Assembly (NCBI GenBank): GCA_003244255.1
Contig: QHCD01000011.1
Location: 1-33,583 of the forward strand
Direction of reading: 5' to 3'
Length of the DNA stretch: 33,583 bases
Source: Pseudonocardiales bacterium
GTDB lineage: Bacteria; Actinomycetota; Actinomycetes; Mycobacteriales; QHCD01
The notes beneath the pieces were generated by a model. That model saw nothing but the letters and a program-made list of their open reading frames with translations, was not told the origin of the DNA and ran no database searches. The translations under genes were made by a program, and so were the position numbers. Positions 15,187-24,271 of the stretch are shown piece by piece. Numbering within the stretch: position 1 is the first letter of the stretch; each line of letters begins with the position of its first letter.

Positions 15187-17375
15187 CGGCGCCGCCGGTT
15201 TCGTTGGCTTCGGTACGCGCTGGGCGTGATCGCCGGACTCTCGCCGCTGGTCGGCTGCGGAACGTCAGGGCCGACGACCTCGCCCTGGGCGCCGTCGGCG
15301 GTGTAGGGCGTGATCGCCGGGAGCGTCGACGGCGGCGCGCCGCCGGCCAGCACCGCCCGCTGGCCTTCCAGGCCGTAGATGCCGTCGTAGATCTTGCGCA
15401 CCATCGGCGCGGCCGCGCTGGCGCCGGTGCCGGCCTGGGCGATCATGCCGACGACGACGTACTGCGGATGGTCGGACGGCGCCCATGACGCGAACCACGA
15501 CGTGTCCTGCTTGCCGTACGACTCGGCCGTGCCGGTCTTGCCGCCGATCGAGAGCTTGTCCAGCGGGAAACCGGCGAACGCAGTCTCTCCGGAGGGCCGC
15601 AGGCCGTTGCCGAACGTTAGCGCCGAGCGGATGTAGGTCAGTAGCGCTTGACTGACCGGCACCCGGTGGCGGACCGCCGGCGTGAGCGTCTTCACCACGT
15701 GTCCGCTGGGATCGACGATTGCCTTGGCGATGGTCGGCTGGTAGAGCAGGCCGCCGTCGACCAGTGCGGTATAGGCCATCGCGAGCTGCAACGGGCTGAC
15801 GGTCGTCTCGCCCTGGCCGATCGCCATGTCGGCGGCCTCGCCGATCCGGAACCGCCAGCCGTCGGTGCAGTTCTCCTTGGCGATCTCGGTGAGGTAGGCG
15901 CGGCGCGCGGCATCGGTGACGTCGGGGTATCCGCGCCTGCCGTTCGCGCAGTAGGTGCTCCGGTTCTGCGTCCACTCCTGCTTCAGCGTGGCGCGATCGG
16001 GAATCCGGCCGGCGGTCTGCTCACCGGCGGGGACGTCGAGGCCGGGAGCGCTGCCGAAACCGTAGGCACGGGCCATCGCCTGCATCGCCTCGACCGGCCG
16101 ATGATGGGCTGCCACCCGTGACTGATCCGAGTACCACGCCGCCATCGCGTACTGGTAGAAGAAGGTGTCGCACGAGAACGCCAGTGCCTGGGCGACGGAG
16201 ATCTGGCCGCCCAGTGATTCGCTGTCATAGTTGGTTTTCGTCGCATTACCGACCTGAAGCGACGGCGGGCAGGAGGTGTGGGAGTCGGTGGTCGCCTGAC
16301 CGTCGGTGAGGATCGTCGACGCCGTCGCGAGCTTGAACGTCGACCCCGGCGCGAACTGTCCCGCAACGGCGCGGGAGACCAGCGGGTCGTTCGAGTTCGG
16401 ACCGGTCAGCGCCTCGTAGGCGCGCTCGCTGATGCCGCCGATGAACACGTTCGGGTCGTACGACGGGTTGCTCGCGAGCGCGACGATGTGGCCGGTCCTG
16501 GCGTCGACGACGACGGCCGCCCCCTCGGTCGCGGCGTATCTCCTGCCGGTCTTCGGATCCGTCTTGGCGCGGGTCGTCGCGAGCTGCCGAGCCAGCGCCT
16601 GCTCGGCGACCTGCTGCACGCCGGCGTCGATGCTGGTCACCACGGTGTCGCCTGCCGTGGGCGCCGTCGTCGACACGGTGCCGGTGACCAGCCCGCGGTT
16701 GTCGACCGAGACCACCTGGGTGCCGTCGGTTCCGCGCAGCGGGACGTCGTAGGTCTGCTCCAATCCGCTGCGCCCGACCAGGTCGTCGGAGTTCAGCGTG
16801 CCGCGGCTGGCCAGCTCGGCCTGCGTCACCGGGCCGACGTAGCCGACCTGCTGTCCCGCGACGGCGTGCATCGGGTACTGGCGCACCGGTTCGGTCTGCA
16901 CCATGACGCCCGGGAAGCTCTCCCGGTGTTCGGCGATTGCGAACACGACCCTGGCCGAGGCGTTGGTCAGGATCGGGACGGGCTGGTAGGGAGATCCGGT
17001 CCAGCAGGGCTTCGCGACGTGTGGCGCGCAGGCGATGATCTGGTGGCGCAACCGGCCCAGGTCGATGCCGGTGACGCCGGCGAGCCGGGCCAGCACGGCG
17101 GCGCCCCTGTCCTCCTGCCGGGCGAGCGCGCTGGTGTCGACGGACACCACCAGCGAACTGCGGTTGTCGGCGAGCGGGCGCCCGCGATCGTCGACGATCT
17201 GCCCGCGCGGCGCCGGTATCACGACGTCGCGGATGTGCTGCCGGTTCGCGGTCTGGGTGAGGCTGGCGCGGTCGATCGTCTGCAGGTAGGCCAGCCGGAC
17301 GAACAGCGTGCTGAGCAGCGCGAGCACCACGAGGGTCAGCGCCGTGAGCCGGAGTCTGGAGACGCGCTCGTTCAT
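15174..17375 (-). CDS. mrdA: Penicillin-binding protein 2 (class B transpeptidase, elongasome)
   Basis: Transpeptidase that cross-links new peptidoglycan during elongation, partner of RodA. 733 aa: one N-terminal membrane anchor (about 8-30), a PBP dimerisation domain with APRGQIVDDRGRPLADN near 55-71, and a transpeptidase domain from about 285. Active-site motifs are SxxK at 345-348 (PGSTFK), SxN-type SCD at 401-403 and KTG at 613-615 (GGKTGTAES). The C-terminus has a Pro/Ser-rich tail ending in a basic RNRRRRWSS. It sits in the order mreB-mreC-mreD-mrdA-rodA on the same strand, so it is most likely co-transcribed with them. Confidence 0.95.
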   Translation of the reverse strand: MNERVSRLRLTALTLVVLALLSTLFVRLAYLQTIDRASLTQTANRQHIRDVVIPAPRGQIVDDRGRPLADNRSSLVVSVDTSALARQEDRGAAVLARLAGVTGIDLGRLRHQIIACAPHVAKPCWTGSPYQPVPILTNASARVVFAIAEHRESFPGVMVQTEPVRQYPMHAVAGQQVGYVGPVTQAELASRGTLNSDDLVGRSGLEQTYDVPLRGTDGTQVVSVDNRGLVTGTVSTTAPTAGDTVVTSIDAGVQQVAEQALARQLATTRAKTDPKTGRRYAATEGAAVVVDARTGHIVALASNPSYDPNVFIGGISERAYEALTGPNSNDPLVSRAVAGQFAPGSTFKLATASTILTDGQATTDSHTSCPPSLQVGNATKTNYDSESLGGQISVAQALAFSCDTFFYQYAMAAWYSDQSRVAAHHRPVEAMQAMARAYGFGSAPGLDVPAGEQTAGRIPDRATLKQEWTQNRSTYCANGRRGYPDVTDAARRAYLTEIAKENCTDGWRFRIGEAADMAIGQGETTVSPLQLAMAYTALVDGGLLYQPTIAKAIVDPSGHVVKTLTPAVRHRVPVSQALLTYIRSALTFGNGLRPSGETAFAGFPLDKLSIGGKTGTAESYGKQDTSWFASWAPSDHPQYVVVGMIAQAGTGASAAAPMVRKIYDGIYGLEGQRAVLAGGAPPSTLPAITPYTADGAQGEVVGPDVPQPTSGESPAITPSAYRSQRNRRRRWSS

Positions 17376-17397
17376 CGGCAGGTCGCCGCTCCGATTG

Positions 17398-17910
17398 TCA
17401 CAGCCGGACCATCGCCGTAGACCGCGAGGCGCGCTCGATCGCCGCCGTCAACGGCACCACGAACGGCGTCAGCATCGAGTTGTAGAGAACGGCCATCGGC
17501 AGGCCCGCGATCTCCTGCTGCCAGGAGCCGCCCCCGCTCACGACACTCGAGAGCAGGGCATAGCCGATTCCTGCTGACACGCTGGCGATCGCGACGACGA
17601 TCATCGACCAGAAAACGCTGCGCTCGCGTTCGGATTCGATGTGTCCGGTCGCCGCACCCACCAGCAGGAACAGCAGCGCGAGCACACCCGCGGGATGGCT
17701 GGAGAGCAGGTCTGCGGCGAGTCCGATGGAGAAGCCGACGCCGATCCCCACCGGCACGCCGCCGGTCAGCGCCGCGGCGACCACCACGACGAGCAGCAGG
17801 TCGGGCCGTCCACCCGGCAGCGGCAGCCGGGAGAGCACGGTGGTCTGCAGGGCGAGTGCCAGCAGCCCGAAGACCGCTGCGACGATGACCCGGGCCGGGC
17901 CGCGGGTCAT
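17398..17910 (-). CDS. mreD: Rod shape-determining protein MreD
   Basis: Small integral membrane protein of the elongasome (170 aa), with about five hydrophobic segments from VIVAAVFGLLALALQT onward. It matches MreD in size and position. The start ATG 17910 overlaps the mreC stop as ATGA. A longer frame reaching 18375 is only the shadow of mreC. Sequence conservation in this family is low, so identification rests on size, topology and position between mreC and mrdA. Confidence 0.9.
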   Translation of the reverse strand: MTRGPARVIVAAVFGLLALALQTTVLSRLPLPGGRPDLLLVVVVAAALTGGVPVGIGVGFSIGLAADLLSSHPAGVLALLFLLVGAATGHIESERERSVFWSMIVVAIASVSAGIGYALLSSVVSGGGSWQQEIAGLPMAVLYNSMLTPFVVPLTAAIERASRSTAMVRL

Positions 17911-18761
17911 CTGGTCACCGTCGCAGCTGCGCCGGCCTTGGCGGGTTCGGGCGCCCGGTCGAGTACGACGGCCACGATGTCGAGCCGGGAGAAGTCGACG
18001 TAGGGACGCACCGACACGCGCGGCGTCGACGTCGCGCCGACGGAGGTCACCGCGCTCACCGTGCCGACCGGCACGCCCGCGGTGTAGGTCGACCTGCCGT
18101 ACGGCCCGGTCACGACGACGTCGCCGGCGCGCGGCGGCGAGTGCGGGTCCAGCGGCACGTACCGCATCGGCTCGAGGCCGTCGCCGGTCGCGAGAGCGAG
18201 CTCGCCCGAGCGGCGGTCCCGGATGCCCACGGACGATCCGGGATCGACGGCGAGCACCACCAGGCTGGTGTCCGAGGCGACCTGGCTGACCCGGCCGACC
18301 AGGCCTTCGGGCGCGAGCACGGTCATGCCGGTGCGCACCCCGTCGCCGGAGCCGACGTTGATGCGGACGGTCCACTCGAAGCCGGGGGACGGACCGTAGT
18401 CGACGACGCTGGCGGCGTGCACGGAGTAGCCGGCGGCGTCGGCGCTCGCACCGATCGCGTGCAACTGCGCGAGCTCGGCGCTGCTCAGCGCCACCGATCG
18501 CAGCTGCGAGCGCAACGTAGAGTTCTCGGTGGTGAGCGCGGTGATGCGGCGACGGTCGCCCTCGATGTCCGGCAGGCCACGCAAGAACCGCCCCACCGGC
18601 TGGCTGACGGCGAAGAAGCTGCGCTCGACGGGGCCGAAGGCGCTTGATGCCGCGCGATGCAGGCCGGCGAGACGGCCCCCGTCGTCGACGATGACCATGC
18701 TGACGCAGGCGAGCAGCAGCAGGGTGAGGGCAAGGCGCTGGCGACGGCGTGACCTACGCAC
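17907..18761 (-). CDS. mreC: Rod shape-determining protein MreC
   Basis: Bitopic elongasome scaffold (284 aa) that links MreB to the periplasmic synthases. It has a basic N-terminus, a membrane segment (LALTLLLLACVSMVIVDDGG, about 11-30), a short coiled coil (ITALTTENSTLRSQL) and then the double beta-barrel domain with VVDYGPSPGFEWTVRINVGS and GLVGRVSQV. The C-terminal tail is Pro/Ala-rich. The GTG start at 18761 lies 7 nt after the mreB stop and is preceded by AAGG. The open frame extends further upstream into mreB but reads nonsense there. Confidence 0.93.
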   Translation of the reverse strand: MRRSRRRQRLALTLLLLACVSMVIVDDGGRLAGLHRAASSAFGPVERSFFAVSQPVGRFLRGLPDIEGDRRRITALTTENSTLRSQLRSVALSSAELAQLHAIGASADAAGYSVHAASVVDYGPSPGFEWTVRINVGSGDGVRTGMTVLAPEGLVGRVSQVASDTSLVVLAVDPGSSVGIRDRRSGELALATGDGLEPMRYVPLDPHSPPRAGDVVVTGPYGRSTYTAGVPVGTVSAVTSVGATSTPRVSVRPYVDFSRLDIVAVVLDRAPEPAKAGAAATVTR

Positions 18762-18768
18762 TGCCGCC

Positions 18769-19806
18769 TTACCGCCTGCGCTCGGATACCAGAACCTGCT
18801 GCAGGGCGGCGAACTCCTCGACGCAACGCCCGGCGCCGAGGGCGACGGAGTGCAACGGGTTGTCGGCGATGATGATCGGCATCGACGTCTCGTGCTTGAG
18901 CCGCTCGTCCAGACCCGCGAGCAGCGCGCCCCCGCCGGTGAGCACCACACCGCGGTCCATGATGTCGCCGGCAAGTTCCGGCGGGCAGGTGTCGAGCGTG
19001 GCCTTGACCGCGTCGACGATCGCGTTCACCGGCTCCTCGATCGCCTTGCGGATCTCCGCGTCGCTCACCGTGATGGTCTTCGGCAGGCCGGTGACGAGGT
19101 CTCGGCCGCGGATCTCGGCCTCGCGGGGCTCGGCGATCGGGAACGCCGACCCGATCGCCACCTTGATCTCCTCGGCGGTGCGCTCCCCCAGCATCAAGGA
19201 GTATTCCTTCTTGATGTAGTTGATGATCGACACGTCGAGTTCGTCGCCGGCTGTGCGGATGCTCTGGCTGGTGACGATCCCCCCGAGGGAGATGACGGCG
19301 ACCTCCGTCGTCCCGCCGCCGATGTCCACCACCATGTTGCCGGTCGGCTCGCTGACCGGCAGGCCGGAGCCGATGGCGGCGGCCATCGGCTCCTCGATGA
19401 TGAACACCTTGCTCGCGCCGGCGTTGTAGGTGGATTCCTTGACCGCTCGCTGTTCGACCCCGGTCACCCCGCTCGGCACGCATACCACCACTCGCGGGCC
19501 GTGCAGCAGGTGCCGGCGGCGGTGCACCTTGCGGATGAAATAGCGCAGCATCCGCTCGGTCGTGTCGAAGTCGGCGATGACGCCGTCCTTCAGCGGCCTG
19601 ATGGCAACGATGTTGCCGGGGGTGCGGCCGATCATCGCCTTGGCCTCGGTGCCGACGGCCAGCACCTCACCGGTACCCGTGTTCATGGCCACGACGGACG
19701 GTTCGTTGAGCACGATGCCGCGTCCACGCACGTAGACGACGGTGTTCGCGGTGCCGAGGTCCATGGCCATGTCGCGGCCGACGAATGGCAGCGACCGACG
19801 CGGCAT
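18769..19806 (-). CDS. mreB: Rod shape-determining protein MreB (bacterial actin)
   Basis: Actin-like ATPase that guides lateral wall synthesis (345 aa, normal length). ATP-binding landmarks are [11 protein letters not shown] (phosphate 1), [14 protein letters not shown] (phosphate 2) and [12 protein letters not shown] (adenosine motif). ATG 19806 gives the standard start; GGAAGG lies about 10 nt upstream, and an in-frame ATG at 19833 is a less likely alternative. It heads the mreBCD-mrdA-rodA run. Its C-terminus, SERRR, ends 7 nt before mreC. Confidence 0.97.
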   Translation of the reverse strand: MPRRSLPFVGRDMAMDLGTANTVVYVRGRGIVLNEPSVVAMNTGTGEVLAVGTEAKAMIGRTPGNIVAIRPLKDGVIADFDTTERMLRYFIRKVHRRRHLLHGPRVVVCVPSGVTGVEQRAVKESTYNAGASKVFIIEEPMAAAIGSGLPVSEPTGNMVVDIGGGTTEVAVISLGGIVTSQSIRTAGDELDVSIINYIKKEYSLMLGERTAEEIKVAIGSAFPIAEPREAEIRGRDLVTGLPKTITVSDAEIRKAIEEPVNAIVDAVKATLDTCPPELAGDIMDRGVVLTGGGALLAGLDERLKHETSMPIIIADNPLHSVALGAGRCVEEFAALQQVLVSERRR

Positions 19807-19848
19807 GATTGAAACCTTCCGGGCAGGCGGCATCCAGACAGCGTCTCG

Positions 19849-19854
19849 ATCGTA
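19849..19854 (-). promoter_or_regulatory. Candidate -10 box for the mreBCD-mrdA-rodA operon
   Basis: TACGAT on the minus strand, about 43 nt before the mreB ATG, in the 104-nt gap that follows the ABC exporter. The -35 region is not convincing. It is the best TANNNT match in this gap. Confidence 0.35.
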
Positions 19855-19910
19855 AAGCGACGATGCCGCTCTTCTTGGGCGCGACGCGCGGAAAACGGGT
19901 ACGGCCGCGG

Positions 19911-20768
19911 CTACTTCAGCAGCAGCCGCTCCAGCCGACGGCTCGCCACCGCGACGCCGACCGTCGTCATCGCGGCGAGGTAGACCAGATGCAGCAGGGT
20001 CGAGATCGGGTGCACGTTGCCGACGGCAAGATCGCGCAGCAGCGCCACACTCTGGTAGAGCGGTGTCCCCCGGATCACGTACTGCAGCCAGTGTGGATAG
20101 ACATAGAGCGGGTAGAACGTCGTGGAGAACAAGAACATCGGCAGCACGAGCAGCTGGATGAACTCGAAGTCCTGCCAGGTGCGCATGAACGACGCCGCGG
20201 CCATGCCCACAGCACCGAAGGCGAGACCGACGAGCACCGAGGCCGGCAGCGCCAGTGCCACCCACCACGAGTGCACCAGGCCCATGGCGAGCATCACGAC
20301 GAGGAACGTCGCCGAGTACAGCAGGCCGCGGATCTGGGCCCACACGATCTCGCCGACGGCGACATCACCAGCCGCGAGCGGCGTGGACAGGATCGCGTCG
20401 TAGGTCTTCGCGTAGCGCAGCTTGAAGAAGACGTTGCTCGTCGAGTCATAGACCGCGCCGTTCATCGCCGACGAGGCGAGCATGGCCGGCGCCACGAACG
20501 ACGTGTAGCCGATCGCCTGGTGGGCGTAGCGCACGTGACCCACCAGCGCACCGATACCGATGCCGATCGAGAACAGGTAGAACACCGGCTCGAAGAAGCC
20601 GGACACGATCAGCACCCATGCGCGCCGGTAGACGATGAAGTTGCGCTCTACTAGCAGGAACGCCCGGGAGGTGATCGGCGGCAGCGGCAGCGCACGCAGG
20701 AGCAGGTTTCGTCGGTGCCCGGAGGGGGCAACCGGCGTGTTGGCCGGCGCGGGCCGCGTCTGCGTCAC
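19911..20768 (-). CDS. ABC-2 type exporter permease (second subunit)
   Basis: Integral membrane subunit of an ABC-2 exporter (285 aa) with about six membrane segments and a basic cytoplasmic N-terminus of about 45 residues. Typical phrases are [19 protein letters not shown] and [18 protein letters not shown], the latter the conserved region of DrrB-like permeases. The GTG start at 20768 overlaps the stop of the first permease by 4 nt; the longer upstream frame reads through that gene. It is the last gene of the exporter set. The substrate cannot be told from sequence; lipids or hydrophobic drugs are usual for this class. Confidence 0.88.
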   Translation of the reverse strand: MTQTRPAPANTPVAPSGHRRNLLLRALPLPPITSRAFLLVERNFIVYRRAWVLIVSGFFEPVFYLFSIGIGIGALVGHVRYAHQAIGYTSFVAPAMLASSAMNGAVYDSTSNVFFKLRYAKTYDAILSTPLAAGDVAVGEIVWAQIRGLLYSATFLVVMLAMGLVHSWWVALALPASVLVGLAFGAVGMAAASFMRTWQDFEFIQLLVLPMFLFSTTFYPLYVYPHWLQYVIRGTPLYQSVALLRDLAVGNVHPISTLLHLVYLAAMTTVGVAVASRRLERLLLK

Positions 20769-21553
20769 ACGACCAGCCTCCGCCGGAAGACCCGCCCGCC
20801 GGCGATGCAGCCGCCGACCACCCAGGCCAGCAGGTACGCGACGTGGACGAGGGCCATGCCCGGGGTGGCCGTCCCGAGCGCGAGCCCGCGACACAGATCG
20901 ACGCCGTGCCACAGCGGCGTGGCGTAGGCGAGGTAGTGCAGGCCGATCGGCAGCTGGCTGATTGGGAAGAAGGTGCCGGAGAACAGGAACATCGGCACGA
21001 TGACGAACCGGTTGAGCCCGGCTAGGCCAGAGTCGCGTTCGAGGCGCGCCGCGAAGGCCATTACCGGCGCGGCGAATGCTAGCCCGGTGAGTATGGCCGC
21101 CGGCAGCGCGAGCAGCACCCATGCCGACTCGGCACCGCCGAACACCGTCATCACCACGAGGAACACGGCGCCGGTGGTTGCGATCCGCACGCCGATCCAG
21201 GCGAGGTGCCCGACGAAGACGTCGAGCGCGCCGATCGGCGTCGCGAGCATCGCGAAGTAGTTCTTCGTCCACTTGATCGAGACCATCACCGGGAAGGTGG
21301 ACTCGCCGGTGCCGATCTGCATGCACGTGGCGGCGAGCAGCCCTGGGGCCAGGTACTGCAGGTAGCCCACACCGCCGAGCGAGGCATGGTGCCCGTGCCT
21401 GTTCACCAGGCTGCCGAGGCCGACACCCATCGCGGCCAGGAACAGCACCGGGTTGACGACGCTGGAGATGACGGTGCCGCGCCAGGTCCGGCGGTACTGC
21501 AGGGCCCAGTATCCGAATGAGCGGCCGACGTTCGTCGCGGAGAGTGCTGCCAT
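20765..21553 (-). CDS. ABC-2 type exporter permease (first subunit)
   Basis: Integral membrane subunit (262 aa) with about six membrane segments. LNRFVIVPMFLFSGTFFPIS near 180 is the ABC-2 permease signature region also present in its neighbour, so the two are ancient duplicates and probably form a heterodimer. ATG 21553 follows the ATPase stop by 37 nt and has a weak AGAGG just upstream. Its stop overlaps the start of the second permease. Confidence 0.88.
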   Translation of the reverse strand: MAALSATNVGRSFGYWALQYRRTWRGTVISSVVNPVLFLAAMGVGLGSLVNRHGHHASLGGVGYLQYLAPGLLAATCMQIGTGESTFPVMVSIKWTKNYFAMLATPIGALDVFVGHLAWIGVRIATTGAVFLVVMTVFGGAESAWVLLALPAAILTGLAFAAPVMAFAARLERDSGLAGLNRFVIVPMFLFSGTFFPISQLPIGLHYLAYATPLWHGVDLCRGLALGTATPGMALVHVAYLLAWVVGGCIAGGRVFRRRLVV

Positions 21554-21590
21554 TGCCTCTGATCCACCAGTCCCAGGTGTCCCGTGGACA

Positions 21591-22604
21591 CTAGTCGACG
21601 AGGGTGCGGCCGGTGAGCCGCAGGAAGACGTCCTCGAGCGTGCTGCGCCGGCCCAGCTGGCCGCTCGGCTTGAGCCCGAGCGCGGCGACCGCCAGCGCGG
21701 CGTCGTCGGCGTCGTCGGTGTAGAGCAGCAACCGGTCCGGCAGCGCCTCGATGCGTTGGGTGACGTCGTCGAGCCGGCCCTCGAGCTTGTCGGCGATGTC
21801 GGCGTGTTCGGCGACGCCGAACCGCAGCTCCAACACCTCGCGGGTGCTGTACCGCTCGATCAACGCCCGCGGCGAGCCCGCGGCCGCGATCCGGCCCTTG
21901 TCCATCACCACCAAGCGGTCGCACAGCTGCTCGGCCTCGTCCATGTAGTGCGTGGTGAGCACCAGGGTGACGCCGCGCTGCTTGAGCCGGAACAGCCGGT
22001 CCCACAGCACGTGCCGGGCCTGCGGGTCGAGGCCGGCAGTCGGCTCGTCGAGCAGCAACAGCTCGGGCTCGTTGATCAGCGAGCGGGCGATCGTGAGGCG
22101 CCGCTTCATGCCGCCGGACAGCGGTTCGACCGTGTCGTCGGCGCGGTCGGTGAGCTGTACGAAGTCGAGCAGCTCGCGGGTGCGCTCGCGGATCACCGCC
22201 CGGGACAGACCGAAGTAGCGCCCGTAGATGTAGAGGTTGTCGCGGACCGACATCTCCAGGTCGAGCGTGTCGGTCTGGGGCACGACGCCGAGCCGGGCCC
22301 GGATCGCCGGGCCTTCGGTCGCAGGGTCCATACCCAGGATGCGCAGGCTGCCGCCGGTGGGCGGGGAGACGCAGCCGATCATCCGCATGGTGGAGCTCTT
22401 GCCGGCGCCGTTGGGGCCGAGGAATCCGAACGCCTCACCCCGCTGCACGTGCACGTCGATGTGGTCGACCGCGACGAAGTCGCCGAACTGCTTGCACAGG
22501 CCGACGGCCTCGATCAGCGGCGGGTTCGCGGTGGCCACGTCGTCGACGGTATCGACACCGTCGGACACCCTCGACCGACTTTCGAATGTCCCGGCTAGGA
22601 CCAT
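21591..22604 (-). CDS. ABC exporter ATP-binding protein (DrrA/NodI-like)
   Basis: Nucleotide-binding subunit (337 aa) driving the two ABC-2 permeases encoded after it. Walker A is GPNGAGKS (63-70), the signature LSGGM (162-166), Walker B LLLLDEP (182-188) and the switch histidine lies in LTTHYMDEAEQL. The C-terminal domain after about 230, ending near TLEDVFLRLTGR, is typical of DrrA-type drug or lipid exporters. Start ATG 22604 has AGTAGG close by; GTG codons at residues 13 and 23 are alternatives, since homology starts near residue 30. It lies 17 nt after ndk and may be co-transcribed with it. Confidence 0.92.
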   Translation of the reverse strand: MVLAGTFESRSRVSDGVDTVDDVATANPPLIEAVGLCKQFGDFVAVDHIDVHVQRGEAFGFLGPNGAGKSSTMRMIGCVSPPTGGSLRILGMDPATEGPAIRARLGVVPQTDTLDLEMSVRDNLYIYGRYFGLSRAVIRERTRELLDFVQLTDRADDTVEPLSGGMKRRLTIARSLINEPELLLLDEPTAGLDPQARHVLWDRLFRLKQRGVTLVLTTHYMDEAEQLCDRLVVMDKGRIAAAGSPRALIERYSTREVLELRFGVAEHADIADKLEGRLDDVTQRIEALPDRLLLYTDDADDAALAVAALGLKPSGQLGRRSTLEDVFLRLTGRTLVD

Positions 22605-22621
22605 GTGCCTACTGATGCCGA

Positions 22622-23029
22622 TCAGAGGTCGGGAAAGAACAGTCCGATTTCGCGAGCGGCTGACTCTGGTGAATCCGAGCCGTGCGCGATGTTCTGCCCG
22701 ACGTCGAGACCGAAATCGCCCCGGATGCTGCCGGTTGCCGCCTTGACCGGGTCGGTTGCGCCAGCCAGCTGCCGGAACGCCGCAATCGCGTTCTCGCCTA
22801 CCACGACCATCGCGACCAGCGGCCCGGACGTGATGGAGTCGACGAGCCCGGCGAAGAACGGCTTCGCTTCATGCTCGGCGTAGTGCGTCCGTGCGGTGGT
22901 GCGGTCGAGGGTCCGCAGTTGCAGCGCGGCGACGGTCAGGCCCTTGCGCTCGCAGCGGCCGATCACCTCACCGACCAGTCCGCGGCTGACGCCGTCCGGC
23001 TTGACGAGGACGAGGGTGCGTTCGGTCAC
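22622..23029 (-). CDS. ndk: Nucleoside diphosphate kinase
   Basis: Transfers the gamma phosphate among nucleoside triphosphates through a phosphohistidine. 135 aa, normal length. The N-terminus [20 protein letters not shown] and active-site [12 protein letters not shown], with H116 as the phosphorylated residue, are diagnostic. It starts with GTG at 23029, and only 29 nt separate it from the divergent gene at 23059, so its leader must be very short or absent. The ABC exporter follows after 17 nt. Confidence 0.96.
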   Translation of the reverse strand: MTERTLVLVKPDGVSRGLVGEVIGRCERKGLTVAALQLRTLDRTTARTHYAEHEAKPFFAGLVDSITSGPLVAMVVVGENAIAAFRQLAGATDPVKAATGSIRGDFGLDVGQNIAHGSDSPESAAREIGLFFPDL

Positions 23030-23058
23030 GGGCCTAGACGCTAGCGCACCATGAGGGA

Positions 23059-23466
23059 ATGAACTCCACCACGATCAGCGTGACCACGGGCGACCGTGAA
23101 GCGGTTGCCGACCTCACCGCCGACTGCGCCGATTTTGCTCATGACGCCGGCGGCAGCGGCCTGCTCAACGTCTTCGTTCCGCACGCGACGGCGGGTGTCG
23201 CGATCATCGAGACCGGCGCCGGTAGCGACACGGACCTGCTCGCCGCGCTGCGCGATCTGCTGCCCGCTGACGACCGCTGGGAGCATCGCCACGGCTCGCC
23301 GGGTCACGGCCGTGCCCACGTGCTGCCGGCCTTCATCTCGCCGTCGGTGACGGTCCCGGTGCTCGACGGCGCGCTCGCGCTCGGCACCTGGCAGAGCATC
23401 TGCCTGGTCGACCTCAACGTCGACAACCCGACCCGCACGATCCGGATGTCCTTCCTGCCCGGCTGA
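23059..23466 (+). CDS. YjbQ/UPF0047 family protein
   Basis: Member of the YjbQ/UPF0047 family (135 aa), sometimes annotated as secondary thiamine-phosphate synthase; its physiological role is not settled. Family landmarks are [13 protein letters not shown] (about 39-51), the histidine-rich [14 protein letters not shown] (about 74-87) and [13 protein letters not shown] near 108-120. It diverges from ndk with a 29-nt gap. GAGGGA directly abuts the ATG, too close for a normal ribosome binding site, so the mRNA may be leaderless or nearly so. Confidence 0.88.
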   Translation: MNSTTISVTTGDREAVADLTADCADFAHDAGGSGLLNVFVPHATAGVAIIETGAGSDTDLLAALRDLLPADDRWEHRHGSPGHGRAHVLPAFISPSVTVPVLDGALALGTWQSICLVDLNVDNPTRTIRMSFLPG

Positions 23467-23560
23467 GGCGACGCGTTGCCCGACGGCTGGGTCGTTGACG
23501 GATCGGTACATGTCAACCGGCCGGATGGACTGCCGACGCAACCTGCCCCCGCTCAACTCG

Positions 23561-23578
23561 TCCTGTAGTAAGACAGGA
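23561..23578. other. Small hairpin upstream of the chimeric pseudogene
   Basis: TCCTGT (23561-23566) and ACAGGA (23573-23578) form a 6-bp stem with a 6-nt loop, 95 nt after the YjbQ-family stop and 17 nt before the pseudogene ATG. It may be a weak terminator of the upstream gene or part of a dead promoter region. No T-run follows. Confidence 0.25.
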
Positions 23579-23594
23579 TCTTCGGGGGGGATCG

Positions 23595-24173
23595 ATGGCC
23601 CGCACCGAGACGGCGGACGTGCAGGATGCTGTCGCGGCGCTCTACCGCGAGCACCGTATGGCCCTGCTGCGGCTGGCGATCTTCCTGACCGACGACCGGG
23701 CCACCGCCGAGGAGCTGGTCCAGGACGCGTTCGCGGCGCTGCAGCGACGGTAGTCCGGGCTGCACGACGAGGGCGCCGCGTTCGGCTACCTGCGTGCCTC
23801 CGTCGTGAACGGCGCGCGATCGGCGATCCGCCGCTACGGCGTCGCGCGCCGGCACCTGCGGGTCGCCGAGCCCGAGGCAGCGCCCAGCGGCGCCCTCTGG
23901 ACCGACGCCGGGTCCGGCAAGGTCAAACGGCTGCGTCGAGACCCGCGTTGCACCGTCGCGCCATGCACGACTTCTGGCCGGGTGACTGGTCCCGCGCGTG
24001 ACGGACGGGCACGCCTGCTTGCCGAAGACGACGGCGCGCACATCCAGGCTCTGCTCCGCGCCAAGTATCCAATCCAGAAGCGGGCTCTTGACGCCTACAC
24101 CCGCCTGCGGCGACGGAGGCGGTCCGGTTCGCGAGAAGCGAGCTCCTACCTTGCGATCTCGCTCACGGACTGA
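23595..24173 (+). pseudogene. Chimeric pseudogene: SigE-family sigma factor N-terminus joined to F420/PPOX enzyme C-terminus
   Basis: From ATG 23595 the frame reads a sigma region 2: VAALYREHRMALLRLAIFLT, then ATAEELVQDAFAALQRR. An in-frame TAG follows at 23751-23753, where family members usually have Trp (TGG to TAG). Sigma-like reading resumes (FGYLRASVVNGARSAIRRYG) to about 23885. No region 4 follows. In the same frame the sequence then becomes DAGSGKVKRLRRDPRCTVAP and GRVTGPARDGRARLL, then KYPIQKRALD, ending at 24173. That matches the C-terminal part of PPOX-class F420-dependent oxidoreductases, without their N-terminal half. Two broken genes have therefore been joined by a deletion, with an extra nonsense mutation. 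No product is expected, unless an internal start yields the C-terminal fragment. Confidence 0.82.
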
Positions 24174-24271
24174 CCCTGTCGCGGTTGCCTTCGAACCGCG
24201 GGGTGGTGAACCAACCTGCAACGCGGCCCGTGTGTGGTTACGTCCCATCGCATCTGGCAAGGAGCGGCATC

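Noticed and set aside
23553..24260. 235-aa minus-strand open frame opposite the chimeric pseudogene
   Set aside because: The plus strand shows two recognisable protein family fragments, while the minus-strand frame shows none.
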